A DNA stretch of 64,000 nucleotides from Chondrus crispus (GCF_000350225.1 NW_005179334.1:372001-436000); one strand, 5' to 3'. Shown: positions 41,361-52,970, counted from the first letter of the stretch. Notes: generated by a model not told the origin, from the letters alone. Made by a program: numbers and translations.

Positions 41361-41774
41361 TTAGTTCATTAATGTCGTCATCAGATCACAAACGCCAGCC
41401 TTTATCAAACAATCCGCAGGATTGTCACCACTCCGCACCCAATGGATGTCATCAATGTCATGACTCCCGTAAGCCTCGCGTGTCGCTTCGAGATCTATCA
41501 TCAATCGGCGCTCAGTGGTTGAGGATTTCTTGACGATCACTTTGAATACACTGTCCGAGTCCGTATGAAGCTGGAGCGGTAATGTCTTGTCCAACATTTG
41601 TTCCAAATCATGACGAGGACTGTAGCCGTAGTAAAAGGCATCTGCGAAAGCGTGACACTCTCCACCTATGACAGATCGAACGACACGCTTTGACTTGTAG
41701 CTCGCAAAATGGAGGATGTTTGTCTTGTCAGTAGCATCGCATAATAAAACAAGAAAACCGAGCTGTGAGTGCAA
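41361..41774 (-). pseudogene. E7 RNase H
   Basis: LGFLVLLCDATDKTNILH (Asp), GGECHAFADAF (Glu), TDSDSVFKVI (Asp) and VRSGDNPADCLIK are the RNase H landmarks. It is cut off from RT by a frameshift near 41790. Confidence 0.75.
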
Positions 41775-41807
41775 CGTCCCGGTGTTAGCAAAAGACGAAT
41801 CCGAAAA

Positions 41808-43071
41808 TTACTTGATAGAAAAAGTGTCTCGATCGTGCTCTTGCTGTCTGATTCCTCTCCTAGGTGTTGATTTAACGTAGCGTACCGTCTTGTTCAGATT
41901 CTTGACGTCTTTCCCAGTCCAGTTCTCTTCGGTTACTTGCGTTGCGAGATTGACGGCAGCGCAGATATCGGGGCGAGTGTTGCTTGGCCATGCCAAGGCT
42001 TGACGTCGAGAGCGAAATTCAGCAAACGTGCAGTCCTTGCTCAGTTCCGTAATTCTGTTGACATACCTCTTCTGGTGCAACAAATATTCATCTTCACTTC
42101 GATCCACCTGAATACCTGCGAATGTAAACGAAACGTACTTTCGCTCTTTCGACTCAAACTTGCGCTCGGTGGCTGTCGATGTCTCGTGAAAGTCATTTGT
42201 CCCAGCGCACAATGTGTCATCAACGTACGTTCCAATCATCCCTTGTAGCTTCCCGCTGACGACCTTGAAGAAAAAGGAAAGATCCACAGCAGTTGGTTGC
42301 ATGCGTAGGTCATGCTGGAGATGTCTTAAAAACGTCTTGTGCTAGTAATCGCCGCTTTCAGAGAGTCCATACAGTGGCTTCAACAACCGAAGCAGTTGAT
42401 CTGAGTTGAGTCTGAATTCACGGGTAGGTCGCACGTATATGTTGCGCATTAGTTGACGTGCATATTGTAGGTACACCTGAGATATATCTTTTGTCCAAAG
42501 TCTCATTCCCAGTATGACGGCGATAGAAATCAATGTCCGGATGGAGCCTTCCTGCAGAGTGGTGCTATTGTGTACCAGTAAAGATTTTTCTGCATCAGTA
42601 TGCCCTTCCACGACAAAGCGGGCCTTGCATGTCTTCTCGTCAGTCCCGTACATTTTTGATGACCAATACGAATCTACCGCCCGTAATGTTTGGATTGACT
42701 TCATTTTTGCGGATGTCCTTTCGGTAAACGACCTCAAAAGTGCCCCGTTTTTCTAGCCCAGCCAGCTCCTTTCGCTTGGCATCTTCCATTTCTGGCGTGC
42801 GTGAGCGCGGATTGTTGTGAGCCAAAATTTCCGTGATCAATACCATTGCAGGTGGGGGCGATCGAAATTGATCGAAAGCTTTGGTGAGTCTCTCGAGCTC
42901 TCGTTCTCCAATGCTGGTAGGATCTGGAAGAACTTGGCTAATATTAAAGTGCTTCGGCTGGCCGTCCCAATCGACTGCTATCTGCTTCTCATTTACCTTC
43001 AATACGTTTAACGGCCCCTTCCACTCTCCGGTCTCCTTTGTACGTCCCTTTGCTTGTCGATAAACGTGCAC
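41808..43071 (-). pseudogene. E7 integrase end and reverse transcriptase, in three pieces
   Basis: The piece at 42640-43071 has QPKHFNISQVLPDP and MEDAKRKELAGLEKRGTFEVV, the usual start of copia RT. The piece at 42342-42737 has TCKARFVVEGHTD, KDISQVYLQYA and LKPLYGLSESGDY. The piece at 41808-42302 has MIGTYVDDTLCAG, with a normal YVDD box, and NTRPDICAAVNLATQV. Frameshifts or stops separate them near 42700 and 42320. Confidence 0.8.
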
Positions 43072-43098
43072 AGAATTTCCTGGTTTGATGAGGTAGTG

Positions 43099-43660
43099 TT
43101 AGGCAGGGGGTAACTTTGAGCGAAGTGCCTCCTGAACGCGAAGCCGTGTGACAATGGACGCCATATCTCTCCGCGCTGTCTGCAATGCTTCCATGCGCTG
43201 TTTTTGTGCGGGAACTTCCATGTTGACTGCAGGAGAAGAGGGTAGTGATCCAATTACGAAGAGCGAAGGCACGATCCCATCGGGGCCGGTAGTGTCGTTT
43301 AGGGCCTTGACTGCCAGGCGGAGACCAATTTCTGGATCGATGGTAGGGCGGTCTGTCAGGACCTTGTCGAAAACCTGCCTGAGGGGTTCGTGATACCTCT
43401 CCCCAACGCCGATCGATTTGTGTCTCTCCACGCCCGATAACTGTACATCAATTCCGTGCCAAGGGGTCAATCCTCGCCAGAACTTCGAGGTGAAAACGGA
43501 TACTCGATCAGCGCGAATTCGATTAGGGTAACCAATGTATACTGATGCCCAACCCTCAACAAATGCATCCCATACGTCTTTGGCAGATTCCCCTTTGGGC
43601 AGTATAGCGTTTTGAATTCGGGTCTGCGTGTCGACGATATGTAGGAGCGGGTTTCCTTTC
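43099..43660 (-). pseudogene. E7 integrase core
   Basis: VGERYHEPLRQVFDKVL has the catalytic Glu region, followed by RLAVKALNDTTGPDGIVPS, typical of integrase. Upstream (to 43660) the frame is broken, but VSVFTSKFWRGL-like residues can be seen. Confidence 0.65.
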
Positions 43661-43662
43661 AG

Positions 43663-44290
43663 TCACATTAGATCTACGGCCACTTTATGGTTGAACTTGA
43701 CTCGGTCCGACGGAATGGATACCCAGAATCGGTACGGCTTGGCTTGGTGCTTAATAAGCACAAGTGTCATAATATGACAGTTCCTACAGGCCTCCGCGAT
43801 CTCCTCTAACATCTTTTTCGTGTCTGCATTCACTTCATCCGGCCGGGCACGTTTGATCAGATTGTACAGTTTCTGTACATTAGCATGGAAAAAGTGCAGG
43901 TGCAGCTTTTGAAGTTCTGACCTGGTGAATCGTACGTCATATGGGCCCCACTCGACAAACATGTGACGGCACTTCCGGCGAATAGGTAGCTGCCAATTGT
44001 CCCTGCGACTGTCTAAGACATTCTTGACGTTGTCTGCGACAAGCTTCTCGCGGTCGAGTATGTCTAGTCCCAATAAGAAGGGGATGTGCGTATCGACAAC
44101 ATCGATTCGGAGCGGTAGAAAAGAGCCGTTGGGCAACGGCATCTGAACGTCCAAGGTTCCGAGGCTGTCACAGGATCCGTTTCCAAACATGAATTTCACT
44201 GCCGATGGCCGCAGACGGTAACTCCTCCTTGTCATTCAGCAGTACGCTCGAGCTTGTCGTCGGCCGATCACTGAGCGAGAGGCTCAACAA
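43663..44290 (-). pseudogene. E7 protease and integrase zinc region
   Basis: A protease tail with IPFLLGLDILDREKL is clear. Just upstream the active-site region reads CLDC-stop-ASRSVIGRRQARAYC-stop, so the expected D-T/S-G is destroyed. Downstream, LHLHFFHANVQKL... ACRNCH is an HHCC zinc site. Confidence 0.75.
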
Positions 44291-44506
44291 TCGAGACAAG
44301 CGCCTTCAAAGTTCGATTTCCCGTACCTCCTTCTGCCTTGCCTCATTTTCATGGTCATGACCTCAACACATTCTCTCACCGTCGGACCTCTTCGATCGAT
44401 GCGTCGGCCGCATCTTCGATAAGATATTACCAAGGCTCGGGGTCTGATGGAGTGCTTCTCTGCCTTATCGGGCGGTTCTTTCAGCCTTTGTGGCGGGGCT
44501 TGTCGG

Positions 44507-44803
44507 CTATTCAAGTCCCGGCATAAAAATCCGACCGAACGCCAGGCCCGTCTCGATCTCGGCTTCTACACCAGATGATACTGCGTCAAGTAACTCGAAG
44601 CTTGCCGTCGTCTCCTCGGTAAAACGAACTCGGCGTGGGCCGTGGTCCTCATCAGCTGATCTTGTCCCTCTGGGGCTTTCGCTGTCTGACGAATCTGGGA
44701 ATGAGATTGTACCTTCCTTCCCTGCAAAGACGAGTACTTGCGCTACGTCATAAAATGCCTCCATATAGTTAGCACGTGACGTCGTCCCTTTTTTGCACGA
44801 CAA
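44507..44803 (-). pseudogene. E7 gag-protease linker
   Basis: A 98-residue acidic frame (SFPDSSDSESPRGTRSADEDHGPRRVRF) between knuckle and protease. No domain is recognised, and its place in the element is its only support. Confidence 0.45.
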
Positions 44804-44835
44804 TCCGCCAGATTACGCGCTATGCGTTCCAAGTT

Positions 44836-46099
44836 TACAGGCTCTTGCAAGACTTCACACGGCAGCCTTCTTTCTCGCAGTTGAAGCATTTTCGTGCTTC
44901 CCTTTTGCTCGTCTTAGTCGCCGGGGGCTTCCCAAATCGTGCTGGACCTGCATACTGAATATTCTATCTTGACGACCGGTGTGAACTTTTGCCTGCGCCA
45001 CGGGTGTAGTTCTGCTAGCTGTTGAAGGTATTCCACTTCGTCTGGAATTTTTCGAGTGTGGTACGGTACTGTACGTACGACAGTTTCCAAACTTCATGAT
45101 TTGTTGATACCATCAATGCCCACTCACGATCCTTGACTGCGCTTTCCAAGAAGGAGCGTTTGTGAAAATCACCAAGAAGCTGAGGATGAGCCATTGGGGC
45201 CAGCTTTTCAATATTTTTCGTCAATTCCTTGAGGGCTTGTCGTTCAGTGCGATCCTGCGTCTCGTAGTCGGTAAGTGACAGAGAACGCAGGCGCTCGGTG
45301 ACCGCGTCCATCTTTGACTCTGATGAGAACGCCTCGTCGAGAGCTAGGACTGCCGAACTCCAGCTCGGTTCCTTTCCGACGATCGGGTCGTAGTAGAAAT
45401 CCAGCGCTTCGTCGCGCAACACTGATGTAAGAATTGGACCTTGTCGCTCGCTTTCACTTCGGCTTCTTCACAAACGTGCTGGTAAGCAGTTAAAAAACGA
45501 GGCCAGTTCTCTTCGAGAGCTCCACTGAATTTATCCGAATTATTTCGGAAGTTAGCCCCAAAATTCTGTGAGATCTTGCCTTTAATAAACTCTCTAGACT
45601 TCTTCCTTCGAGGCGAATTCTGAATCTCAGCTGAAAAGGGGGAACGTGAAGCCAAGTAGTTTGGCGAAGAAGCTGCTGCACGTGGCGACTGAGATGGCGT
45701 AATTAGAACATCATCACTTCTCTTGATAGAATCGTATCGTGTCAGAGCTTTGCGGCGCTCGTCTTCCTCATATCCATCGAAGATGGAACAAATATCGCGA
45801 CGGGGAATCAGTCTCCCGGACAGTTTGGTGGTATCACATGGTATACTTCTTGACTCCAGGAAGCGGCCAACACGCTTGTAAATCTCGGGGTTTATGATGA
45901 TATCCGGATTTGCTAGCTCAGTCGGCGTCAATTCCTCTTGAATAAGGGCTCTGAGTTCTGCGCCAGCCAGTCTGCTCTGCGCTTCACAGCCGACAAATAG
46001 ATTACGAAGTCCTGTTTGTCGTTCATTTGATAGCTCCAGTCTACGCCAGTACCACCTTGGCCTGCAGGATTGAAGCCTTAGGCTTCTTAACCGTCTCAA
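44836..46099 (-). pseudogene. gag: E7 gag with CCCC-type knuckle
   Basis: The upstream piece (46099-45344) has LIQEELTPTELANPDIIINPEIYKRV, a basic RRKKSREFIKGK and FSGALEENWPRFLTAY. The downstream piece (45422-45015) has LRDEALDFYYDPI and DAVTERLRSLSL, joined by a frameshift near 45420. It ends in KCFNCEKEGCRVKSC (about 44836-44895), a knuckle with Cys in place of His (CX2CX4CX4C), then a stop. Confidence 0.7.
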
Positions 46100-46173
46100 T
46101 TCCCAGCAACGCCTTTGTTTGCAACTAGGGCGTTGTTGCTAATTGTGTAACAGCACTTGTCCTTATTCGCGAA

Positions 46174-46537
46174 TGTCGATCAAATGCACTTGATTTGGTA
46201 AAGGCGCATGTTCCTCTCGTCACCGGACCCGAGGGTAGCTCACCGGAGCAGCGCAATGAGACGCAAGTTGCAAAAACAATGTCAACTTTACTGTGGTGTG
46301 TTTACCGTCTACCTCCTTTTTCTCTTTGTTCTGCCTCCTCCGTTCGATTCTCCATGATAACATCCACCAGCACCCTTCTCCTCACCCCGCTACCGACAGG
46401 GCATAATTCGTAGGAACCTCGACCTTTCGGCGTTCTCGTGTCTACGTTCTAATAAGTCGCTTCGAAGCGGTGCATGACGTGTACTACTACTGGATCAGAG
46501 ATCAAATATCAGGGTTGATCCGATCAATCCATCGACA
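46174..46537 (-). repeat. E7 5' LTR (364 bp)
   Basis: Partner of 40900-41263, with identical ends TGTCG/CGACA. Confidence 0.88.
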
Positions 46538-46746
46538 AAGACCTGACACCCGTCCGAACCAGTAGACTGGGGCAAGCTCGCCCCGTCCCTTTCGCGCCTA
46601 CATACGACCGTTCGGTAAGTCTATTCTCACGCTGGCTTCTAACCCGTTACCGGTCGCTCTCGTTTACGCACCATGGGGCGACTGAGCGTAACCGGCCAGT
46701 GAGCCTCTCCCTTTTCGCGAGTTAGCCCGTATCGGATCTATTGGCG
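46538..46746. other. No gene seen
   Basis: Short segment with no recognised motif between E7 and a dispersed 75-bp repeat. Confidence 0.35.
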
Positions 46747-46820
46747 CCGCGCGTCCGCGTCGCGTGCTCCCTCTGCCAAGCCTCCCCCTCTCACCCAACC
46801 CAGGGCGGAGAGGAGTTATC
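46747..46820. repeat. Dispersed repeat of about 75 bp, copy 1
   Basis: GTCCGCGTCGCGTGCTCC to GAGGAGTTATCCCA. A second copy with about five differences lies at 51389-51470. Both abut minus-strand gag or integrase fragments, as an LTR edge would. Confidence 0.75.
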
Positions 46821-47229
46821 CCAAAACCACTTACAAAATGAATGTGAGCGCAGCCCTACGTGGATCCTTGAAATTCGCCATGTACTTGACCTCGTCCAGT
46901 GCAGGCCTGACACTTTCTGTCAGGTCCTCCGGCTCAGTAGCAAGTCTTTCTTCCAACCATTTACTGACAGAAGCATCAGTTGCGTCGCGAAGCTCTTCCG
47001 CCCCTTCGATCTGTCCTTAAATGTAGAGGCTGTGCAATAAGGTTGGTTTCATGCATTGGCGCTCAGAGGCGGGAGAAATATGGCGAGATACTACGTCACG
47101 GTTGCGATTGACGCCAGCTACTTTCTCCTTGTAGGCTTCATACTCAGTCTCAAACTCGATCAGATGGAACTGAGTAACTTGGCTCAACACAGGGACAGTA
47201 ACTGTTGAAACGACGCCGTTGGAGGACAT
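46821..47229 (-). pseudogene. Gag-like fragment, broken
   Basis: Starts near MSSNGVVSTVTVPVLSQVTQFHLIEFETEYEAYKEKV. After a stop at 47017 the same region continues GAEELRDATDASVSKWLEERL and RPALDEVKYMANFK. It resembles gag of LTR elements with a charged helical core. No knuckle is seen. Confidence 0.4.
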
Positions 47230-47769
47230 AATGACCCTATTGACATGTAGACTGTCGTGAGCGTGGTCAAGAAAAATTCACCAAGTTGCACTTTCGAAAG
47301 AGCAAAGCGCTTTGTTGCGCACTCGTGGTTTTTCGTAATCGCGCTACGGCAAGTCGTTTAGGGACACTCAATCCCCCTCTGCCCTCTCCCTCTCGGAGAA
47401 GCGCTGGCAGAGTCGTTAATTTTAGTAGCGCTGCCACTTGTCGGGACCCCTCAGTCTCGCTTCGGGAAAGGGGACATCTGTCCCCTGTAGGCCCATCTCC
47501 GAGCGCATATGCGCCGCGTCCGACGCTGGGGATCTCCCAGCCCCTCAGCGCTCGGAGACAGTGATCTCCGAGTGACAGTCGGCAGTGCCGCCCATCCCGG
47601 GTGGATGCTGACATGTGTCGTTCATCTATCAGAACGGCAACCATGACGCTACTTGTGTTCATTGCCAATCACAGGCTATACATCACATGGCTGCTACCCA
47701 GCCGTGTGAAGTGGTGTTGCAAATTAAAATACCTTACTTCTATCAGTTCGGGGCGGCTCTAGACGGAGC
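47230..47769. other. No gene seen
   Basis: GC-rich from 47340 to 47600 with partial inverted repeats around CTCCGAGCGC / GCGCTCGGAG (47495-47560). This could be part of an LTR. Confidence 0.35.
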
Positions 47770-48036
47770 AGGGGCCAATCATCGAAACCACAGAAGGAAC
47801 TTGCTAAGGAGTACAGGAGATCTAACGTCAATTCGATAGTTATTGCAGAAGAAGCTTTAAAGCGACGAGAGCGAGGCTGCAAGGAACGGGGGAGGAACGT
47901 ATATTTGAAGTGCGACGTTCCAGGCTGTGAGTTTTTATTTGTGAATGCAAGTGCAAAGGAAAGCCATTGCTGGAGTGTGCATAGGATGGAACGGCTGTAT
48001 GAGTGTGAGGCCCCTGCGTGTGAGTATCAATCATGA
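47770..48036 (+). pseudogene. Truncated C2H2 zinc-finger pseudogene
   Basis: A frame without ATG reads SSKPQKELAKEYRRSNVNS, IAEEALKRRERGCKERGRN and KCDVPGCEFLF, aligning with the FB2 gene at 62124. First finger: CDVPGC...HCWSVH. The second finger begins ECEAPACEYQS and ends in TGA at 48034. The third finger is missing. Confidence 0.8.
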
Positions 48037-48109
48037 GTTGTACATCTGTACCGCTACACAAGCGTACAAAAGCAATCCAAGCTGATCATGAAGCTTGATC
48101 TCCTGTTCA

Positions 48110-48455
48110 ATTTACTGTAGATGATAATGCAATATTTGCATGGCGGAAGCATTCTAAGTCAGCCTCCTACTTATTCTTGCACGTCAGATCGAGAAGTCGG
48201 ATGCATTCCTATTCAAGTTATTGCCGTGCCTTCTCTGCAAATAACGTAGCATACAGCCACATCTCTTGTCCTTTGTTCGTGCATGAAACTTTAGCGGTAT
48301 ACTTAAGCTGAACTCCCTAGAGTCGCTTTTTAGAGGCCAGGGGCCCAAGCACAGCACGATCTTTTCATCAGATAAGAGCAAACCACAGCACTTTGCCTAC
48401 TTGCTGTATCCCACAACTACCCGCCTACATACCGCACTCAGCCTACCCCTGTAAC
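48110..48455 (+). repeat. E8 5' LTR, old and diverged
   Basis: Can be aligned with the E4 LTR: AATAACGTAGC...CACATC, TGTCCTTTGTTC, ATGAAACTTTAGC and TTAAGCTGAACTCCCT match in order, with many differences. A degenerate primer region (AACTAAATAGTAATGTGTTCAG) follows. Confidence 0.6.
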
Positions 48456-48464
48456 TAAATAGTA

Positions 48465-49831
48465 ATGTGTTCAGACCTACCCTCGCGTCCCAAATTTTCT
48501 TGGGATATCAAGAATGAGCAATGGACTGACACCGAACAAGGGCAAGAAAATTACTACAAGGCAGTTGTGCTATGTGTAGCATAAACACCCCCAGCGATAG
48601 GGGTATATGCACAGTTCGACCGAGACCCTTGTCGATCGGGAAGACGGGGGTGAAGCGGGACACCAGCTAACGGCACCCGGCAGCGGGCCCGGGTAGCGTG
48701 GTAGAGCGGGAACGGGGAGGACGCCGGTACGCGCGAGCGGTTCGACGACTCGACGCCCCGGCGCGGTACTGGGTAACGATCCAGTACCGACGGGCGGAGG
48801 CGGAGCCGGCTCGTGGGCGTACCACGCGCGTCCTCAACCCGCGCTCGGTGCCGCTTCTAAGGTAATTAGCGAGCGTTACCTTAGAATAAGCGGGAAGTCG
48901 GACCTTGACGGTCGGTGGGTGACAAGTCCGTGCCTGTCCTCCTCCACCGCCGCCGGTCCGCTCCACATTTAATATACAAAACAATGTACAACTCTACAGT
49001 ACCGAAGTACTGTAGTGGACTACTGTAGTACAGTGCGGACCGTACTGTAATACTGTCAGCCATCGGGGCTGACAGTACACAATGTGCGCGCTTCCGTCCC
49101 GCGCGATACACGTGTACACATGTGCACGTGTGCCTGTACCGAGGGGTACACGTGGCCACGCGCAGTGGTACTGTAGAGCATCGGGCTCTACAGCACTAGA
49201 TCCGTTGTTGATCTAATCTAACTAGAAAAGCCCCAGGGGGGGTTATACTACACTATGGAAATCGTTTCACGACAAGCTGCCAGCGCCAAACAGCAACAAG
49301 ATTCCCAACGAACTGCAAAGGATTATTTTGAAGTCTCAGCTTTTTGGTCGAGCAGTGCACCTGATTGAAAAGGTCCCAGACGAAGATATCACTGCTGCAA
49401 CTGGGGCAATGGCTGCAGCAAAATGTATCTACAAGTGTGACCCTCTTTCTGTTGTCATGGGCACTTGTAACAAATTTAACGGTTTGTTGAAGACTATTCG
49501 CGGAAACAACGAGTCCTTCGTTAACTATGAATCTCGTTTTGAGGCGGCAGTATGCCGATACCAGGGCTCTACTTCTTCTCTTCCGGAATCTTTGGTTGGA
49601 TTTATCATGATAGCAAATGCGCGTCTCGAAGACACTCAGCGAGTCTCTGTACTCTCAGCCGTGGCGCCAAGATCGGAAGACGGTGAAACTTCCAACCATA
49701 ATGCCACAAATTTTCTAAACAAAATCAAATGCGAAGACTCCGCATCAATAATCCGCTCTTTTGACAAGGTTCAGTCTCAAGCATCGATTGCCACCCCAGC
49801 TACCCAATTCACTCTTACAGCCAACTCGTAA
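48465..49831 (+). pseudogene. E8 gag, split by a solo LTR
   Basis: SDLPSRPKFSWDIKNEQWTD...YYKAVVL (48465-48574) continues as LWKSFHDKLP after 49257. From 49328 to 49831 one frame reads FGRAVHLIEKVPDEDI, CDPLSVVMGTCNKFNGLL and SLPESLVGFIMIAN, uninterrupted where E4 has a 1-bp deletion. Confidence 0.8.
48575..49252. repeat. Solo LTR of 678 bp in E8 gag, TSD CTATG
   Basis: TGTAGCATAAACACCCCC... to ...GGGGGGGTTATACTACA is flanked by CTATG at 48570-48574 and 49253-49257. Removing it restores the gag reading found in E4. The two ends are imperfect inverted repeats. Inside are GC-rich sequence and many TACTGTA, CACGTGTAC and GTACACGTG motifs. Confidence 0.85.
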
Positions 49832-51388
49832 TAGAACTGCCGATGGCACAGCGCTACGGAGTGTCCGACTCTCCCTTCTCCGTTTAAACGAGCTTGCGAC
49901 TCGTAGTAGCTCAGATCCCCTGAAAAATGTCTCTACGTGCAATTTCTGTAAGCATAAAAGGCATTGGTCAGGTGACAAAGAGTGTAAGAACAGCATTACA
50001 AACCTGTCCAATGATTCCGAAAGATACAATCAAACCAAAACAAATAGAGGCTCTACTGGTACAGTTACACTTCATATGGCCAATTTCAGCAACAAAGACC
50101 ATAATAATACCAGTGCGACGAATATTAACACTCGAGCAGAAAATGGCAACACAATTCCGCTATCCCCTTTACTGGATGATGGGGCTCTATACAGTGGCAT
50201 GGGTCTAGAAGAATTTTTGATGTTGAAAGATACAATTATGCCACATTCAACAGCAAGCTCGATCCATTACCAGCTGCAGTGGCGTGTAGGCCTTTCTGGC
50301 AGTATGGTTCAGGAAACCATGCAAGCTCTCGCAGAAAAATTCTTGGCTCTATCATCTTAAGTTTGCTCTCTGATCAGGGCATCAAAATTGAGATCAGCCA
50401 TTTAATCATTGAAGAATCATCGCCTTGGATTATTGGACGCAATGTCACTCGCAATGCTGACATTATTCACCGCAAAGGAAACTTCTTACAGTTTTCCGTA
50501 CAGCAAAGCAATGCCACAAACACACTGCAGCTGATCAATGATGACTTCCATAGCTACCTGCCGAGCCACATATCTTTTCATGACAAGCATGTCTCAGTAC
50601 AAAGTCCAATGTCCACAGCCATGTGCAACCTTTACGCCTCTATCGAGGTATCATGGAGCGAAAAGAAAAAGATTTATTCAACGTGTCCATGCCCACACGT
50701 GCGGTCATTTACTGGAATCGTGTCCCCATTGCCATGTCGTATCTTTACCTACGCAAAATCGAGCTGTCTCACTCCGTTCTATGTCTGCTCATTATAATGA
50801 TGTCGTCTGCATTGGCCATTTTTTCTGAATGACCTCAGCTTTTTCCATGTGATGAACTATCAAAAAAGATATTCTGCAGGCTCTGTTGTCCCCAGTACAG
50901 AGATGAATAATGCTATTCATGTCTTTTTGAATTGTTTTGTCTCTGGGTTTTGGTCACCAACTGCTGTCCGAGGTGACAAGGCTCTCGACAACGCTCAATT
51001 TTTGCAGTATTTGAACTCTCATGGGATCAAGTTTCATTCAATCCCTCCGCGCCGGCATAGCAGGAACGCAATAGAATCGAAGCACAGAATCATCAGAGAC
51101 ATATTTCTTCCGCTTCTCTGTGCCTATCGGAACATATCGAAGCCGGTTCTCGCTGTTCAGTCTATCTAGATCTCGAACAATTTATACGGAAATGACATAG
51201 CCTCAGCGCACGAGCTAGCAAAAGGATATATCCGTCCAGTTAGAAATATTTCCTCACCAGTGGCATTACCAATTGACAACTGCAGTGCGAATGAGCAGCT
51301 CCAAGCAAAGAGAAAGCTCAACTGCATTTTGAGAACGAAACCTCTCAAAACAAATATTTTGCAAGTCGGTGATACTATCCAAGTATTT
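49832..51388 (+). pseudogene. E8 knuckle, protease and integrase
   Basis: CNFCKHKRHWSGDKEC (CX2CX4HX6C), LLDDGALYSGMGLEEF near 50171 (DDG protease), then HLIIEESSPWIIGRNVTR. Integrase has TYLYLRK-type broken zinc region, RGDKALDNAQFL (Asp) and NAIESKHRIIRDIF (Glu). Frames change near 49850, 50350, 50640, 50840 and 51170. Confidence 0.78.
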
Positions 51389-51470
51389 TTGAAATCCGTC
51401 CGCGTCGCGTGCTCCCTCTGCGAAACCTCCGCCTCTCACTCAACCCAGGGCGGAGAGGAGTTATCCCATA
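51389..51470. repeat. Dispersed 75-bp repeat, copy 2
   Basis: Second copy of 46747-46820, standing exactly between the end of E8 and the start of minus-strand E9. Confidence 0.75.
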
Positions 51471-51975
51471 GATTGCTTGGATTCTTCAGAAGAAAGTGGA
51501 CGGCTACTGCGTTTTGCTTTTCCCTTCTCACATGACTCACATATGGGTGTCCAACCTGTTTTAGGGGTATGCCATCGACAATCGGAATTGTCCCTCCTAA
51601 CACACCTCTGCTACTATGTCCAAGGCGATCGTGCCATAGCTTTTGTGCCTCCGTAGTTGCCAACATGGCTTGATTATTTGTTTTTAGTACCACTTCATAG
51701 GGCTGGTTCTCATTTAGCTCCAGTGTTTTGAGGATGACTTCTTTTGTCCGAATATTTCGAATGACACATACACCACGACGAACATTGTCTAAATCCAATG
51801 CAACTTTAAGGCCCTCTCTTCTCGCTTGCGAGACTGATATCAGATTACACATTAGATCTGGGACGAATAAAACATTTTTAGGTTCAAGTTTGTTCGGCTT
51901 GCCATTCACTGTGGCTATACATCGTATAGAGCCAGATCTAAAAGCTGGAAGAGTCATGTGGTTTCTGACTGCCAC
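51436..51975 (-). pseudogene. E9 protease end and integrase start
   Basis: GSIRCIATVNGKPNKL, VLFVPDLMCNLISVSQARREG (protease end) and AQKLWHDRLGHSSRGVLGG (integrase His-His). Then the frame runs into the 75-bp repeat (WDNSSPPW). Confidence 0.8.
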
Positions 51976-52960
51976 CTTTGCGTTGGTCGATTATTCAACG
52001 AGATATGTGAATGCTAAATGGTTATTGCACATATAAGCAGAGGTGCCTGAGTTTAAATACCATTTGTGCTGGATCGGAACTTTCCCAGCCATGAATGTCA
52101 AGAACGTAGTTTAAGCGTTCTTGTTTTTCTGTTCCTTTCAATTCCTGCTTCCGAGGCGTGGTCCACGTTGAATATTTCATCTAGTATCACTTCGTTACTT
52201 GGGACCGTCTGCATTAGGGAAACAATTCAACTTAACATGGCCTCGAAGGGCGCAGTGTTCACAGGTATGCCTGGAAATTGGCAATGCCTTCGATACAGGA
52301 TCGGTTTCTCCAGTGGTGTCTGGAGTGTGGCTCGTCTCACTTACTACAGGCATAGATATCGCCTCGTTCATTTCTTTAGAAGTGGTCCGAATTACCTCAG
52401 CTGTAACAGCCAACCCTTCTCTAAAAACTCGTAGCAGAGTACGAATTTTATCCGCAGTTGTCATATTGTGACCGATTCCAGCGAGTTTATTTTCCAATTC
52501 CTGGAGCCGGTTGACGTATACCATCATCTTCTCGGTGGGCTTCATCTTGATGTTCTAGTATTGAACCAATTATGCGTCAATACTGGCCTCGGAGGTTGAC
52601 TTGAAAGTCTTCTTGAGCGTGCCCCAAATCTGCTTGGGGTTTTGCATGTTTATCACGGGTTACAAGCAAATTTCTTCAATGATCATGAGAATATTAGTAG
52701 CAGCGACCTCTCGACGTCAATTTGTACTTTCGATGTTCGGTTGAGGCGATTTCTTGCGGTTCTTCTTCATATCCCCACACTAATTCCCAAAGACCCTTAC
52801 CCCTTAAGGTGATTTCCATCTTATTAGACCAGTTGTAGTAGTTTTCTGGGCAGAGAGGTGGCATTTAGTGTCATGATATGTTGATCTTAATCTCTTGGGT
52901 AGGATCCGTCATGGCGTTAGTTCCGACAACAGGATTGTTCGTAGATGTTAGATGTGTCTG
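51976..52960 (-). pseudogene. E9 gag and protease active-site region
   Basis: The frame 52195-52545 has MVYVNRLQELENKLAGIGHNM and knuckle CEHCALRGHVKLNC (CX2CX4HX4C). Near 52045 the protease reads WYLNSGTSAYM, with Asn (AAC) in place of the catalytic Asp. Upstream gag has several stops. Confidence 0.75.
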
Positions 52961-52970
52961 GATTGTTCTT

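Larger units (their letters stand above)
40900..46537 (-). mobile_element. E7: degraded copia-type element
   Basis: 364-bp LTRs (40900-41263 and 46174-46537) with canonical TGTCG...CGACA ends and many visible differences between them. Flanks AAAAC and AAGAC could be a TSD with one substitution. The order gag, protease, integrase, RT, RNase H is copia-type. The frame is broken many times. Confidence 0.85.
48110..51388 (+). mobile_element. E8: relic of the E4/E10 (DDG) clade
   Basis: Old LTR, then gag, protease and integrase resembling E4. It is broken in several frames and ends abruptly at 51388 in the integrase C-terminus (KTNILQVGDTIQVFLK), where the 75-bp repeat begins. RT and RNase H are missing. 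A 678-bp solo LTR sits in gag. Confidence 0.85.

Noticed and set aside
47286..47564. 92-residue Ser/Arg/Pro-rich frame
   Set aside because: Low complexity in a GC-rich, partly palindromic stretch. No domain and no neighbour relation.
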